A stretch of 64,000 nucleotides of DNA from Tolypocladium sp. Sup5 PDA-1 (taxonomy: Eukaryota > Ascomycota > Sordariomycetes > Hypocreales > Ophiocordycipitaceae), in the NCBI GenBank assembly GCA_000750105.3, contig JPHH03000016.1:372001-436000 (forward strand), given 5' to 3'. A model generated the notes under the pieces. That model did no database searches and was not told the origin of the DNA. It worked only from the letters and a program-made list of their open reading frames with translations. The position numbers and the translations under genes were made by a program. This document shows positions 54,607 through 64,000 of the stretch, one piece after another. Every line of letters starts with the position of its first letter. The first letter of the stretch is position 1.

Positions 54607-57600
54607 ATGGATGAGCTCCTCGGCCTCGACCTTGACCTGCTGTCACTCGTCTCCAAGGTCAGCTCGGAACTCCAAAACCACGTCGGCATAAGCGACAAGA
54701 CCCTCGCCGAGTTTCTCATCGCGCAACGCCTCGAGAGCAAGTCCACCGATGACTTTCGCAAGAGGCTAGATGGCCTTGGCGCCGATTTCCCACCCAGCTT
54801 GGTCGACAGCCTGGACCGCCTGGTGCTGTCGCTGCACCCCAAGTTCAAGGGCCAGAGCCAGAGCGGCGCAGTCAACGGCACCGACGAGCATCATCATTAT
54901 GAAACCCTGGCTGAGAGGGAAAAGATCTTCAGTAGTCTCGCGCTGCCGGACAAGCGAGTCGAGCCTGAGGAGGGCGGGGATGCTATAGACGATACGCTGG
55001 CGCTGTTCGAGGCCCTCGAGGGCAAGGCCGGCAGAGCAAAGCCGTCCAGAAAACGGAGTCGAAGCGCGGAAGACGACCTGAAGGAGCCTAGACGGAGGAG
55101 GCGCGATAGATCACGGTCCCGCGATCGGCGGAGAACACACAAACACAGGTCGAGATCGCGTTCGCAAGACCGAGGAGATGAGGACTGGCGAGACGGGTTC
55201 CGGGGCTCACGAAAGGACAGACGCGGCCGCAGACGACACGACGATGACCATGACGATGGGCGAGACCGACTGGATAGACCGCCAGAGCCCGAGGTGGACG
55301 ACGAGCCACAACTGAACAAAATATACGAGGGCCATGTCACCGGCCTCAAGGACTTTGGCGCCTTTGTCAACATACACCACGTGCGAGGCAAGGTCGATGG
55401 GCTGGTGCACGTTTCTCGGATGGTCGCAGGCCAACGCGTCAGCCATCCGTCCGACTTGCTAGAAAAAGGGCAGCAGGTCTTTGTCAAAATCATGAGCATC
55501 GATGGGACGAGAATCGGGCTGTCAATGAAGGACGTGGAGCAGGCCACGGGCATGGATCTGGAACCTCAGCCGCGGTTTTCCACCGGCGCAAACATGGAGG
55601 CCCTGGGCGGTGGCGCCAAGAACGGCTATGAACCGCCGCCCCCTGCGATGCCACGGGATACAATGGGGCCCCCGAGACGCCAGAAGAAGAGGATGACGTC
55701 GCCCGAGAGGTGGGAGATTCGGCAGCTCATCGCATCAGGAGTGGCCAAGGCATCGGATTACCCCGATCTCGAGGAGGATTACAACGCAACGCTGCGCGGA
55801 GATGGCGAGCTGGAGTTGGAAGAGGATGTGGATATCGAGGTTCGCGAAGAGGAGCCGCCCTTCCTGGCTGGCCAGACCAAGCAGTCCCTTGAACTGTCAC
55901 CGATTCGGGTGGTCAAGGCGCCCGACGGATCCATGAACCGAGCAGCAATGTCCGGCACTTCGCTCGCCAAGGAGAGGAAAGAACTGAAACAACAAGAAGC
56001 CGATGCTGCGTCCAAGGACGATTCGAAGGAGAACCTGGCGGCACAGTGGCACGACCCCATGGCCGACCCGGATAAACGCAAATTCGCGAGCGATCTGAGA
56101 AACGCAAGGATGAACGCCAAGTCGGAGGAGGTCCCCGAATGGAAACAAGCGGTTATTCCAAAGGGCCAACCACTTGGAAAGCGCACGAGCATGACCATAA
56201 AGCAGCAGCGAGAGACCCTGCCCGTGTATGCGTTCCGGAACCAGCTCATCAAGGCTGTCCATGAGAACCAGATCATGATTGTTGTCGGAGAGACTGGTTC
56301 TGGAAAGACGACCCAACTTACACAGTACCTGGCAGAGGCAGGGTTTGCCAACGAGGGCATCATTGGATGCACACAGCCTCGTCGAGTGGCCGCCATGTCG
56401 GTTGCCAAACGTGTCGCCGAAGAAGTTGGCTGCAAGCTTGGCGAGGAAGTTGGCTACACCATCCGATTCGAAGACTGCACGAGCTCGTCGACGAAGATCA
56501 AGTACATGACTGATGGTATGCTTCAACGAGAGATTCTCATGGACCCAGACATGAAACGGTACTCTTGCATCATGCTGGACGAGGCCCACGAGAGGACCAT
56601 CGCCACCGACGTCCTGTTTGCGCTGCTCAAGAAGGCCCTCAAGCGCAGGCCGGATCTCAAGGTCATTGTGACCTCTGCCACTCTCGATGCGGACAAGTTC
56701 TCGGCCTACTTCAACGAATGCCCCATCTTTACGATCCCGGGTCGAACATTCCCAGTCGAAATTCTGTACTCTAGGGAACCGGAATCCGACTACCTGGATG
56801 CTGCCCTGGTCACAGTGATGCAGATCCATCTGACAGAACCCAAGGGCGACATCCTGCTCTTCTTGACAGGCCAGGAAGAGATTGACACTTCCTGCGAAAT
56901 CTTGTTTGAGCGAATGAAGGCTCTGGGGCCGAGCGTGCCGGATCTCATCATTCTACCAGTCTACTCACAATTGCCAACGGAGATGCAGAGTCGCATCTTT
57001 GACCCTGCGCCGCCAGGGAGCCGAAAGGTGGTCATTGCAACAAACATTGCTGAGACGTCCATCACCATCGACGAGATCTACTACGTGGTAGATCCTGGCT
57101 TTGTGAAGCAGAATGCGTACGATCCCAAGCTGGGCATGGACTCGTTGGTTGTCACGCCAATCTCGCAAGCGCAGGCAAACCAGAGAGCCGGAAGAGCTGG
57201 ACGTACTGGCCCTGGCAAGACGTTCCGCTTGTATACAGAAGCTGCGTACCAGTCCGAGATGCTTCCCACGACAATCCCCGAAATCCAGCGGCAGAACTTG
57301 GCGCATACCATTTTGATGCTCAAGGCGATGGGCATCAACGACTTGCTGCACTTTGACTTTATGGACCCGCCTCCAATCAACACCATGTTGACGGCCCTGG
57401 AGGAGCTCTATGCCCTGAGTGCCCTGGACGACGAAGGGCTGCTCACGCGTTTGGGCAGAAAAATGGCCGACTTCCCGATGGAGCCATCGCTGGCCAAGGT
57501 GCTGATCGCAGCCGTTGACCAGGCGTGCTCCGATGAGATGCTGAGCATCGTGGCCATGCTCAACTTGCCAAACGTGTTCTACCGACCCAAAGAAAAGCAG

Positions 57601-58218
57601 ACGCAGGCGGATCAGAAAAAGTCCAAGTTCCACGACCCGCATGGCGACCATCTCACCCTGCTCAACGTCTACAACTCGTGGAAGCACAGCGGCTACTCGA
57701 ACCCTTGGTGCTTCGAAAACTTCATCCAGGCTCGGTCGATGCGGCGAGCCAAGGATGTGCGCGACCAGCTCGTCAAGATCATGGACCGGTACAGGCACCC
57801 CGTCGTCTCGTGCGGGCGCGACACGCAAAAGGTCCGGCGCGCCATGTGCGCTGGCTTCTTCCGCAACGCGGCGCGCAAGGACCCGCAGGAGGGCTACAAG
57901 ACGCTCATCGAGGGCACACCCGTGTACCTGCACCCCAGCTCGGCGCTGTTCGGCAAGCAGGCGGAATGGGTCATCTACCACACGCTCGTGCTGACGACCA
58001 AGGAGTACATGCACTGCACGACGAGCATCGAGCCCAAGTGGCTCGTCGAGGCGGCGCCGACCTTTTTCAAGGTGGCCGGCTCGGACAAGCTGAGCAAGCG
58101 CAAGCAGGCGGAGAGGATCCAGCCGCTGTACAACAAGTTTGCTGGCGAGGACGACTGGAGGCTGAGTGCGCAGCGGAGGGGTGGTAGGGGTGGAGGCGGT
58201 GGCGGGACATGGGGTTAG
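54607..58218 (+). CDS. prp22: Pre-mRNA splicing DEAH helicase Prp22
   Basis: One exon of 1203 residues from the ATG that begins MDELLGLDLDLLSLVSKV; the frame is open further up, but this start matches the family. Domains: an N-terminal helical domain (1-80), an Arg/Ser/Asp-rich linker (about 140-225), an S1 RNA-binding domain (236-310, KIYEGHVTGLKDFGAFVNI), then the helicase core with Walker A GETGSGKTT (561), DEAH (658), SAT (689), and QRAGRAGRTG (about 859), and the winged-helix, ratchet and OB-fold regions to GYKTLIEGTPVYLHPSSALF. Prp22 releases spliced mRNA from the post-catalytic spliceosome and proofreads exon ligation; it pulls on mRNA downstream of the exon junction. The C-terminus ends in a short Gly-rich tail. 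Intronless, as are many helicases in filamentous fungi. Confidence 0.93.
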   Translation: MDELLGLDLDLLSLVSKVSSELQNHVGISDKTLAEFLIAQRLESKSTDDFRKRLDGLGADFPPSLVDSLDRLVLSLHPKFKGQSQSGAVNGTDEHHHYETLAEREKIFSSLALPDKRVEPEEGGDAIDDTLALFEALEGKAGRAKPSRKRSRSAEDDLKEPRRRRRDRSRSRDRRRTHKHRSRSRSQDRGDEDWRDGFRGSRKDRRGRRRHDDDHDDGRDRLDRPPEPEVDDEPQLNKIYEGHVTGLKDFGAFVNIHHVRGKVDGLVHVSRMVAGQRVSHPSDLLEKGQQVFVKIMSIDGTRIGLSMKDVEQATGMDLEPQPRFSTGANMEALGGGAKNGYEPPPPAMPRDTMGPPRRQKKRMTSPERWEIRQLIASGVAKASDYPDLEEDYNATLRGDGELELEEDVDIEVREEEPPFLAGQTKQSLELSPIRVVKAPDGSMNRAAMSGTSLAKERKELKQQEADAASKDDSKENLAAQWHDPMADPDKRKFASDLRNARMNAKSEEVPEWKQAVIPKGQPLGKRTSMTIKQQRETLPVYAFRNQLIKAVHENQIMIVVGETGSGKTTQLTQYLAEAGFANEGIIGCTQPRRVAAMSVAKRVAEEVGCKLGEEVGYTIRFEDCTSSSTKIKYMTDGMLQREILMDPDMKRYSCIMLDEAHERTIATDVLFALLKKALKRRPDLKVIVTSATLDADKFSAYFNECPIFTIPGRTFPVEILYSREPESDYLDAALVTVMQIHLTEPKGDILLFLTGQEEIDTSCEILFERMKALGPSVPDLIILPVYSQLPTEMQSRIFDPAPPGSRKVVIATNIAETSITIDEIYYVVDPGFVKQNAYDPKLGMDSLVVTPISQAQANQRAGRAGRTGPGKTFRLYTEAAYQSEMLPTTIPEIQRQNLAHTILMLKAMGINDLLHFDFMDPPPINTMLTALEELYALSALDDEGLLTRLGRKMADFPMEPSLAKVLIAAVDQACSDEMLSIVAMLNLPNVFYRPKEKQTQADQKKSKFHDPHGDHLTLLNVYNSWKHSGYSNPWCFENFIQARSMRRAKDVRDQLVKIMDRYRHPVVSCGRDTQKVRRAMCAGFFRNAARKDPQEGYKTLIEGTPVYLHPSSALFGKQAEWVIYHTLVLTTKEYMHCTTSIEPKWLVEAAPTFFKVAGSDKLSKRKQAERIQPLYNKFAGEDDWRLSAQRRGGRGGGGGGTWG

Positions 58219-58565
58219 TGATGGGAGGATGGGCATCGGCAGGAATAGGGAGCGTCACGGACTCACTTTTGGTTGGCATATTATGGCGTTCTTACTTGCC
58301 AGGCTGTTTCGGGGCGGTAGACGAGGCATGACCGTGTAGAAATTGAATGTGGGACTCGGGGTTACGATGACCAAATAGTTTGTCCCCTACGAACAAGTAC
58401 TCCTTCATATCCCTTTTATCCAACTTCGTAATTACAGGCATGGGCCACGTGCAAGCATTCCCATCCCCCGTCACTTCTCTATCCAAGCCTCGTAACTGCA
58501 AGTAAAGCCCTGCTTTTCACACAATACTCGCACATTGTCCCCATGGCTTCACAGCAAGCGCGGCA
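58219..58565. other. Convergent 3' intergenic region
   Basis: Between prp22 and the ankyrin gene, tail to tail. No gene seen. Confidence 0.5.
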
Positions 58566-61379
58566 TCAGATCCCGCCGCCAGCGTTTAATGTTCCGCCCC
58601 AAGTTGACCATTTACACAACCAATCCAAGAGTTCCCCGTGATGGTTGTGCGCAACCTGCAGCAGGTTGTTCGAGTCGCGCGAGCCGAGGAACCGCTGCGT
58701 CAGCCGGCTGTCGAACTGCCGGAGGAGGTCGTACGCAAAGGGGAGGCGCTGGGGCAGCCATTCCAGGTGCCCGTCGTCGTGGACCTTTGCCAGGCACAGC
58801 ACCGCCGCTCGGCCCGTCTCCTCTTCGTATTGCTCCAGGGCGCCGGCCTTGATCTGGCACTTGAGGGCGGTGAGCACCGACTTCCTGTAGAAGGAGAGGT
58901 CGCCCTTCTGGGGCCACCCGGTGAAGTACTCGTACTTGGGCACCACGATCTTGCAGAAGCGGGCCCAGAGGCCCATGCCTGAGGCGTCGCGGTAGGCGAG
59001 CTGCTCTGGCGTGAGGAGCAGCGTGTATGCCTCTTCGGAGAGCGGTCTTCGGCAGGATGGATGGAGCGAGGCTTCAAAGTAGCCCTGGAGGTCTACGATG
59101 GCCGTGTTGGTGAGGATTGTCTCCGCGGGCGTGAGGCCGGCGTTGGCCCCGGTGCTGCACCGCTTCCTCTTCTTGCCCTTGTCGCTCGCGGAATCGTCAT
59201 CAGCGGCCGCGCCCGTGGCCAGGGGCATTCCCTTGCAGAGCTTCTGCACAACGGACACGAGCTCCGGCGTTGCTGCCAGGTTGAGCTGGTGGAGGGCATT
59301 CTCGCCCATGTCGTTTGTCGCGCGCGGGTCCGCCCCGGCGTCCACCAGGCTCTCAACAAGATCCTCGCGTCCCCCCCATTCCACGCCCATCAGGAAGGCC
59401 GGATGAGGACCCGAGTCGCTGCACTTTGCGCCGTCCCGCAGTAAGAGGCGCGCTGCCTTCGGGGCCAGAGTCACCCGGGGGACTTGGGACCTTCCGAACT
59501 GGCGTAGCTGCTTGAGGTACCGGAGGGCCTTGCACAGCGGAGTTGCGCCCCTGGTTGAGGCTGCCGCCATGTTTTGCTTCTTGGATGGGTCCCACCTGAT
59601 CAGCCAGTCGATGAGAACCCAGTCGTTTGTGGCGGCGGCGTAGTACCAGATGTTGCGGCCCTTGTTGTCGGTGGCGGTTGTGGACACGCCGTTCCTAATC
59701 AGCGTGCTCAGCATGTTTTTGCTCTCGGCGAGCATCAGAGGCGTCCGGCCTTTGTCGTCCCTCATCGTGAAGTCGGCGCCGGCCTTGAGGAGGATGTCCA
59801 CCACTTCCAACTGCTCGCCGCCGACGGCAAGATGGGCGATTGTGCCGTTGTCCTCCTGCTGGTGGGCGGGGAGGTTTGCATCGAACCGCGGGTCCATGGC
59901 CAGTCTTTCGAGGTAAAGGAACTCATCCTCGACTATCGCAGACAGGACTAGATGGCGGAGGCGGTCGGCGGAGACGATGTTCAGCAGTCTGCTTGGGCCG
60001 GGTCCGCCGGCGAGCTTGAGATGGTGGTCGTGCACAAGGCACTTTATGCCGGTGGTGAGTGTGTCGTCATGCCATGGTAGGTCGATTTTGCAACTGAGTG
60101 TTGAGTCGAGCACGTAAGTGATGAGGAGGGCCAAGGTGGACGGGGAGGGCTTTGCACGCTCCATGAGATCATAATTTGTTAGAAACATGCCAAAGTCCTC
60201 ATCAATCACTGCTCCGCCCGATACTATCCGCTCAAAGATGGTATGGTCGTTGATGAGGCATGCACACCAAAATGCCAACGAAGCAAGCGACCTGGCTTCG
60301 CCGTTTGGTCCCTTGAATCGGTACTTACAGTCTGCCCCGGCGTTCAAGAGTCGCTTGATGATGACACGGCGAGCGGGTGGTTTCGAAGCGTAGTTGAAGA
60401 CGCTGTCCATGGTTTCAGGCGAGCTCCCTTCGACCAAGACGTCACGTCCCACAAGGGCACAGTACAGCGGTGAGCCCAGCCAGCCATCCTGGTTGACATC
60501 GGCCCCGCCAGCCAGGAGGCTCTCAACCAGACTCGGCAGAGAAAGAGTCGCGGCGAGGTGCAGCGGGGAGGCCGAGCCGTCGCAGAGCGCATTGGTAAGC
60601 TCCAAGACGGCGCCTGCTTCCTGACAGCTGGCGACACCAGTTTTGTCTCGCGAGGTTTCTCTCGCGTATTCGCTCGCGTATTCGAGAACCCATTGCACGA
60701 AGTTGTACGACCGAGGCATGACGAACAAGTCCTTGACTTGCTGCTGAATCGTGGACCAGTGCTCTTCTGCATCCCATGGCCAGTTCATTGCAGCTTCCGT
60801 GTACCCTGGAAACTCGGCGAGTCTGCTCGCGACAAACTGCCTCTGGAGGTAGTCCTCCCGCGGCCGGCGGTTGTTGTACGGCGCGTTCAGGATTGCCAGC
60901 CATTTCGACAGGTCTTTGGGGTCCATTTCCGGGATCTCGTCATTTTCCCCAATGCCAAGAGATAGAAGCACAGCCAAATCTGCATAACTTTGGGTTGACG
61001 CAAGGACATAGGTGATTCTGTTCCGGTACTTCCGTGCCGCCTCCTTGAGATTGCATGCATCCGAGGATTCCATAAACTTTTCAGCGAACGAGTCAACCAC
61101 CTCTCTAAGTTGGTACAGCAAGGAATGGCAGCCTGACGGGAAGGCCGGGGGGTTTGCCGCCTGGCTGGCGGTCGGCTCAAGCTCAATGGCCAGCGTCTCC
61201 AGGGCGAACAGCGCTCCGCCGTACAGGCGCAGTTCAGTGACCAAGCTTCGGAAAAAGCGCTCCTCGGGCGGCAGGTCGGACGTCTTCGCGTAGTCGTTGA
61301 TCTTGGAGCACAGCGAAATCGCCTTGTCTTTAAGAGCGCCAATGGCCGTGGCCAGCGGCTGATGCGAAGGGGCGTCCAT
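58566..61379 (-). CDS. Ankyrin-repeat protein, 937 residues
   Basis: A single uninterrupted frame starts MDAPSHQPLATAIGALKDKAISLCSKI. The first 240 or so residues are helical and unlike a known catalytic domain to my eye. From about residue 265 ankyrin units appear: SASPLHLAATLSLPSLVESLLAGGADVNQDGW, then DNGTIAHLAVGGEQLEVVDILLKAGADF, DDKGRTPLMLAESKN, DNKGRNIWYYAAATNDWVLIDWLI, GATPLCKALR and MGENALHQLNLAATPELV (each quoted only as an outline of the TPLHxAA...LLxxGAD pattern). A basic KGKKRKRCS stretch near residue 745 could be a nuclear signal. The C-terminal 170 residues carry no obvious domain. Fungal ankyrin proteins of this kind are common and mostly uncharacterised. Function is not assigned. 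Confidence 0.75.
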   Translation of the reverse strand: MDAPSHQPLATAIGALKDKAISLCSKINDYAKTSDLPPEERFFRSLVTELRLYGGALFALETLAIELEPTASQAANPPAFPSGCHSLLYQLREVVDSFAEKFMESSDACNLKEAARKYRNRITYVLASTQSYADLAVLLSLGIGENDEIPEMDPKDLSKWLAILNAPYNNRRPREDYLQRQFVASRLAEFPGYTEAAMNWPWDAEEHWSTIQQQVKDLFVMPRSYNFVQWVLEYASEYARETSRDKTGVASCQEAGAVLELTNALCDGSASPLHLAATLSLPSLVESLLAGGADVNQDGWLGSPLYCALVGRDVLVEGSSPETMDSVFNYASKPPARRVIIKRLLNAGADCKYRFKGPNGEARSLASLAFWCACLINDHTIFERIVSGGAVIDEDFGMFLTNYDLMERAKPSPSTLALLITYVLDSTLSCKIDLPWHDDTLTTGIKCLVHDHHLKLAGGPGPSRLLNIVSADRLRHLVLSAIVEDEFLYLERLAMDPRFDANLPAHQQEDNGTIAHLAVGGEQLEVVDILLKAGADFTMRDDKGRTPLMLAESKNMLSTLIRNGVSTTATDNKGRNIWYYAAATNDWVLIDWLIRWDPSKKQNMAAASTRGATPLCKALRYLKQLRQFGRSQVPRVTLAPKAARLLLRDGAKCSDSGPHPAFLMGVEWGGREDLVESLVDAGADPRATNDMGENALHQLNLAATPELVSVVQKLCKGMPLATGAAADDDSASDKGKKRKRCSTGANAGLTPAETILTNTAIVDLQGYFEASLHPSCRRPLSEEAYTLLLTPEQLAYRDASGMGLWARFCKIVVPKYEYFTGWPQKGDLSFYRKSVLTALKCQIKAGALEQYEEETGRAAVLCLAKVHDDGHLEWLPQRLPFAYDLLRQFDSRLTQRFLGSRDSNNLLQVAHNHHGELLDWLCKWSTWGGTLNAGGGI

Positions 61380-62129
61380 GGTGCCTGGGTTTGGATGCCG
61401 GGCCGGGGGCGAGTATCATTGTGTGACGCTGGCGCACGAAGCTCTGCCTTTGCACAGGCAGTACAAGGTTTAAAAATGCCGTGAGGAACGAAGCTGACCA
61501 AGCATGAAGCAGGAGGAGCAAGGAGTGTCGTTGATGTCGAGGTGAATGATGAGGTAAGGCGCGTGTGGCGTTGAAATGAAATGCGGGCGCACGGACCACA
61601 CGGTGCGGATAAGAGCAAGTTTCCATCAAGCAGACTCAACTGCCTATGGACACATTGCGAGTCCATGCCCTCGATACTTTGCACTCTTTAAAAAAACTCA
61701 CAGGAATGAACTCTTCCCATAAAATTGCCTTCGCAGTGTTCACAAGTTGAGAATGCGCGATTCTGTTCAGCAAGTCCTTCATGCTGTTTGCCGAATAACA
61801 GTTAACAGGGCGGCAACTCGTCATTGGCCAGTGTTGCAGTTCAAGACGCGGATTCGTAGAATAGATAAGTGCTTGAGGCCATTTACGTGTAAAGCACTCT
61901 GTTCAATCCCGGGAGGCCTCCTCGGTGTGAGAGCGCGGGTGCGACACTTGTCGTCCACGTTGCATGCTCAGAGCGTGACCACCTGGAGCTGCACCTCTGC
62001 TTGACTGCGAAACCTCTCCTGCTGAGCGCAGGCAGTCAAGCCTTACCAATAATCCACAGCGCAAATTCACTTTGGGAAGCATATTGAGAACTCTTCAGCT
62101 ATTCATTGCGGAATTCTCTCACTGCCTGT

Positions 62130-62167
<38 letters not shown>

Positions 62168-62660
62168 TCAGCATTCATCGCTTTCTCTCATCATCCCCCT
62201 CCAGCTCCAGTCTCCTGTGCTCCATCTCTGTTGTTCCTACATCAACCCACCGTTTTTAACTGCGCCGGAGAAATACCAAGCAGCGCCTCTTGATGGAATC
62301 CGAGAGACTTTCTGACTGATCTCTGGCTTTGATCATCCTGGAGCAAGCCTCGCATCCTGTTGAGGTCGAGTCCTGCCACGTGGAATAAACATCTTTCTGC
62401 AACACCTTTCCACCCCAGCGCAAGTACCTCGATTTATTTACTCTCACACAAGCCTGCTTGCTGTTTCCTTTATCACACAGGCCGGCGCGACGCTGTCTCT
62501 ACTCCTCTTTTGCACTACGGGGACAAATGCCCTGCCCTTCTGGACATTTCTTATCCTTTGACCCGCCACCTATCACAGATCTCAATCTCTTTGATGCTGA
62601 TAATTCAACCTTAATTTAGCTTCTCAATCAGATTGCATTCATGTCTAAACATCCGGGACT
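61380..62660. other. Divergent promoter and 5' leader region
   Basis: About 1.3 kb between the start codons of the ankyrin gene and the SNF2-type gene. The part from about 62100 is pyrimidine-rich, as is usual for fungal promoters and leaders, and contains the TC microsatellite listed separately. Confidence 0.45.
62132..62165 (+). repeat. (TC)17 microsatellite
   Basis: An uninterrupted run of 17 TC units, 34 bp, about 0.5 kb upstream of the SNF2-type start codon. CT-rich tracts are common in promoters of actively transcribed filamentous-fungal genes. Copy number is probably polymorphic. Confidence 0.95.
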
Positions 62661-64000
62661 ATGAATGAGCCACAGTACCCAGGGGGGCTCACTTCGCCTC
62701 GCCCGACACCAGACGCGGAGTCCAGTTTAATTCGAGACTCTCAGAGCCACCCACAACACAACGGCGACACGAAAGCAGATGGCCAATTGACCGGGAACAA
62801 CATAAAACAGGAACGAGATTCTCCCCCTGCTCCGCCTAACCATGGTCGGCCGCACGAGCTCGCCCAAGAGCAATACAAGGAAGAGGACGAAGACAAAGTG
62901 AAACTCCAAGTGGGAAGAACTGCGGCCTCCCCTCCGCCAAAACTTGACGAGAATGAGGACGACTTTGGCTTAGATAAAGTTGAAGATACCGGCGGCTGCG
63001 ACCAACATGAGAGCGCCAATGACCAGGGGCGTGCCTCTTCTAAAGGGGGCTCGGAAAGCGCCACAGACTCCGAGCACTCATCTTCAGACTCGGAGTTTGA
63101 AGGCGAGTCCTCAAGCGACGATGAAAGCGTTCATGCTACAGATAAGCGTCGCCGCCGTGATAAATCGTCGAAGTCAAAAAAGCCAGCAGACGAGAAGCGA
63201 GAGAGGCAAAGCCCGGCGAAGAATGCTCGAGCATATATTGCCCGCCTTCACCAAGCCGAGGATGAAGCTGCGGAGAGGAAGAGGAAGAGGGGCCTTGAGG
63301 ACCAACATGCTAGTGGAAACAAGAAGAAGCCAACCAAGAACATGGCAACAGGCACTTTGTCACTTCTCGCTGACGAGCAGGACGACGATAACAATTCATC
63401 AGCCACAGCTCCTCTTATGAAAGCTATTACGGCAAGCACAAAAAAGACGGCGCTTGCTTTGATGAAGCAAAACATCCCCGCCGGGTCTGACATGAGAAGA
63501 GCCAAGACGCAACACAAGGATCTGGACGAAGCTACCCAGCTTTTTGGCTACAAGCAGGTAAAGCATGAGGGTGGCAATTGGAGGCTGAAAAATATGAAGA
63601 CGGCACTGAAGCCACACCAACTGACCGCCACGGCATGGATGGTCAAGAGAGAGCTCGCCAGGACGGGGCCATTTGGTGGCATACTCGCTGATGTCATGGG
63701 TATGGGAAAAACCATGATGAGCCTCGCTTGCATCTCAGGAAATCCCCCCGAGGATGACGACATCAAAGAGTTTTCCCGTACGACATTGGTGGTAGTCCCT
63801 AATAAATCTGTGGCAATGCAATGGAAGGAAGAGGCCCAAGACCATTGCAAGAAGCCGGTGGGTGAGTGGGTTTCAGTCTACTGCCGAAAGGACGACAGGC
63901 CGAAAGGCTTGGTCAAAAGAACCAGGGTCCTGTAAGTGTTGTGCATATCCAATACCTCCTGATTTGGATTTTATGCTAATGGGAAAAGTATCACAACCTA
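62661..64000 (+). CDS. SNF2-family ATPase, N-terminal part (partial)
   Basis: Exon 1 runs from the ATG at 62661 to 63931 and joins, across a 57 bp intron (GTAAGT donor, GCTAAT branch, AAAAG acceptor), a second exon from 63989 that continues past the right edge. The first 300 residues are polar and acidic with Ser/Asp/Glu runs and KRRRRDKSSKSKK. From about residue 315 the SNF2 domain begins: MKTALKPHQLTATAWMVKRE, GGILADVMGMGKTMMSLACI (motif I; the usual DEMGLGKT has Val and Met here), then TTLVVVPNKSVAMQWKEE (motif Ia). Such ATPases translocate on DNA to remodel chromatin or displace proteins; a Rad5/Rad16/Uls1-type member is likely given PNKSVAMQW, but the RING or other domains that would decide this lie outside the window. 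Confidence 0.8.

Noticed and set aside
61895..61915. TTCAATCCCGGG sequence resembling a tRNA B box
   Set aside because: No matching acceptor stem, anticodon loop or A box at the required distance.

Overview
The window is from a filamentous ascomycete, most likely a sordariomycete of the Hypocreales type. The grounds are many 46-130 bp introns with GTRNGT donors and CTAAC-type branch points, and families common in such fungi: a HET-like C-terminus, fungal APH-like phosphotransferases, DUF6601, DUF3632, and UstYa/DUF3328. The species is not identified. Gene models were built by hand from splice signals and reading-frame continuity, and nearly every exon join below preserves phase.

Left flank (1-11.2 kb): sparse and decayed. 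It holds the end of a HET-like gene, two broken APH-like phosphotransferases, a nucleotidyltransferase fragment, a kinase-like fragment and a DUF6601 relic, whose nonsense codons are almost all TAG at Trp or Gln sites, as repeat-induced point mutation (RIP) would leave. Intact among them are an endosulfine/Igo1-like gene and a GNAT acetyltransferase. An alpha/beta-hydrolase gene carries one frameshift.

Centre (11.2-28.4 kb): the main discovery candidate, an apparently undescribed fungal RiPP (dikaritin-type) cluster. It has a secreted precursor with nine copies of the nonapeptide EPDRHQSYI, three UstYa-type proteins with HxxHC motifs, two members of a related family (one with all its motif histidines lost), an ABCC transporter, and a signal-peptide-bearing ureohydrolase (agmatinase-like). 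Four of the UstYa-type genes form two divergent pairs. A degraded duplicate of the precursor 3' end lies just downstream of the precursor.

Middle (28.4-45 kb): a Ytp1-like membrane protein, a dead small cysteine-rich secreted protein gene, a DUF3632 gene, a relic of a C2H2/Zn2Cys6 transcription factor, a three-exon 25-residue metallothionein, and an ENA-type cation P-ATPase.

Right part (45-64 kb): dense conserved housekeeping genes. They are Clp1 (pre-mRNA 3' processing), inositol polyphosphate multikinase, Arb1 (RNAi heterochromatin), a Pmp3-like protein, Prp22 (splicing helicase), an ankyrin-repeat protein and the start of a SNF2-type ATPase. The window thus runs from a decaying accessory region through a specialised-metabolite cluster into core chromosome.
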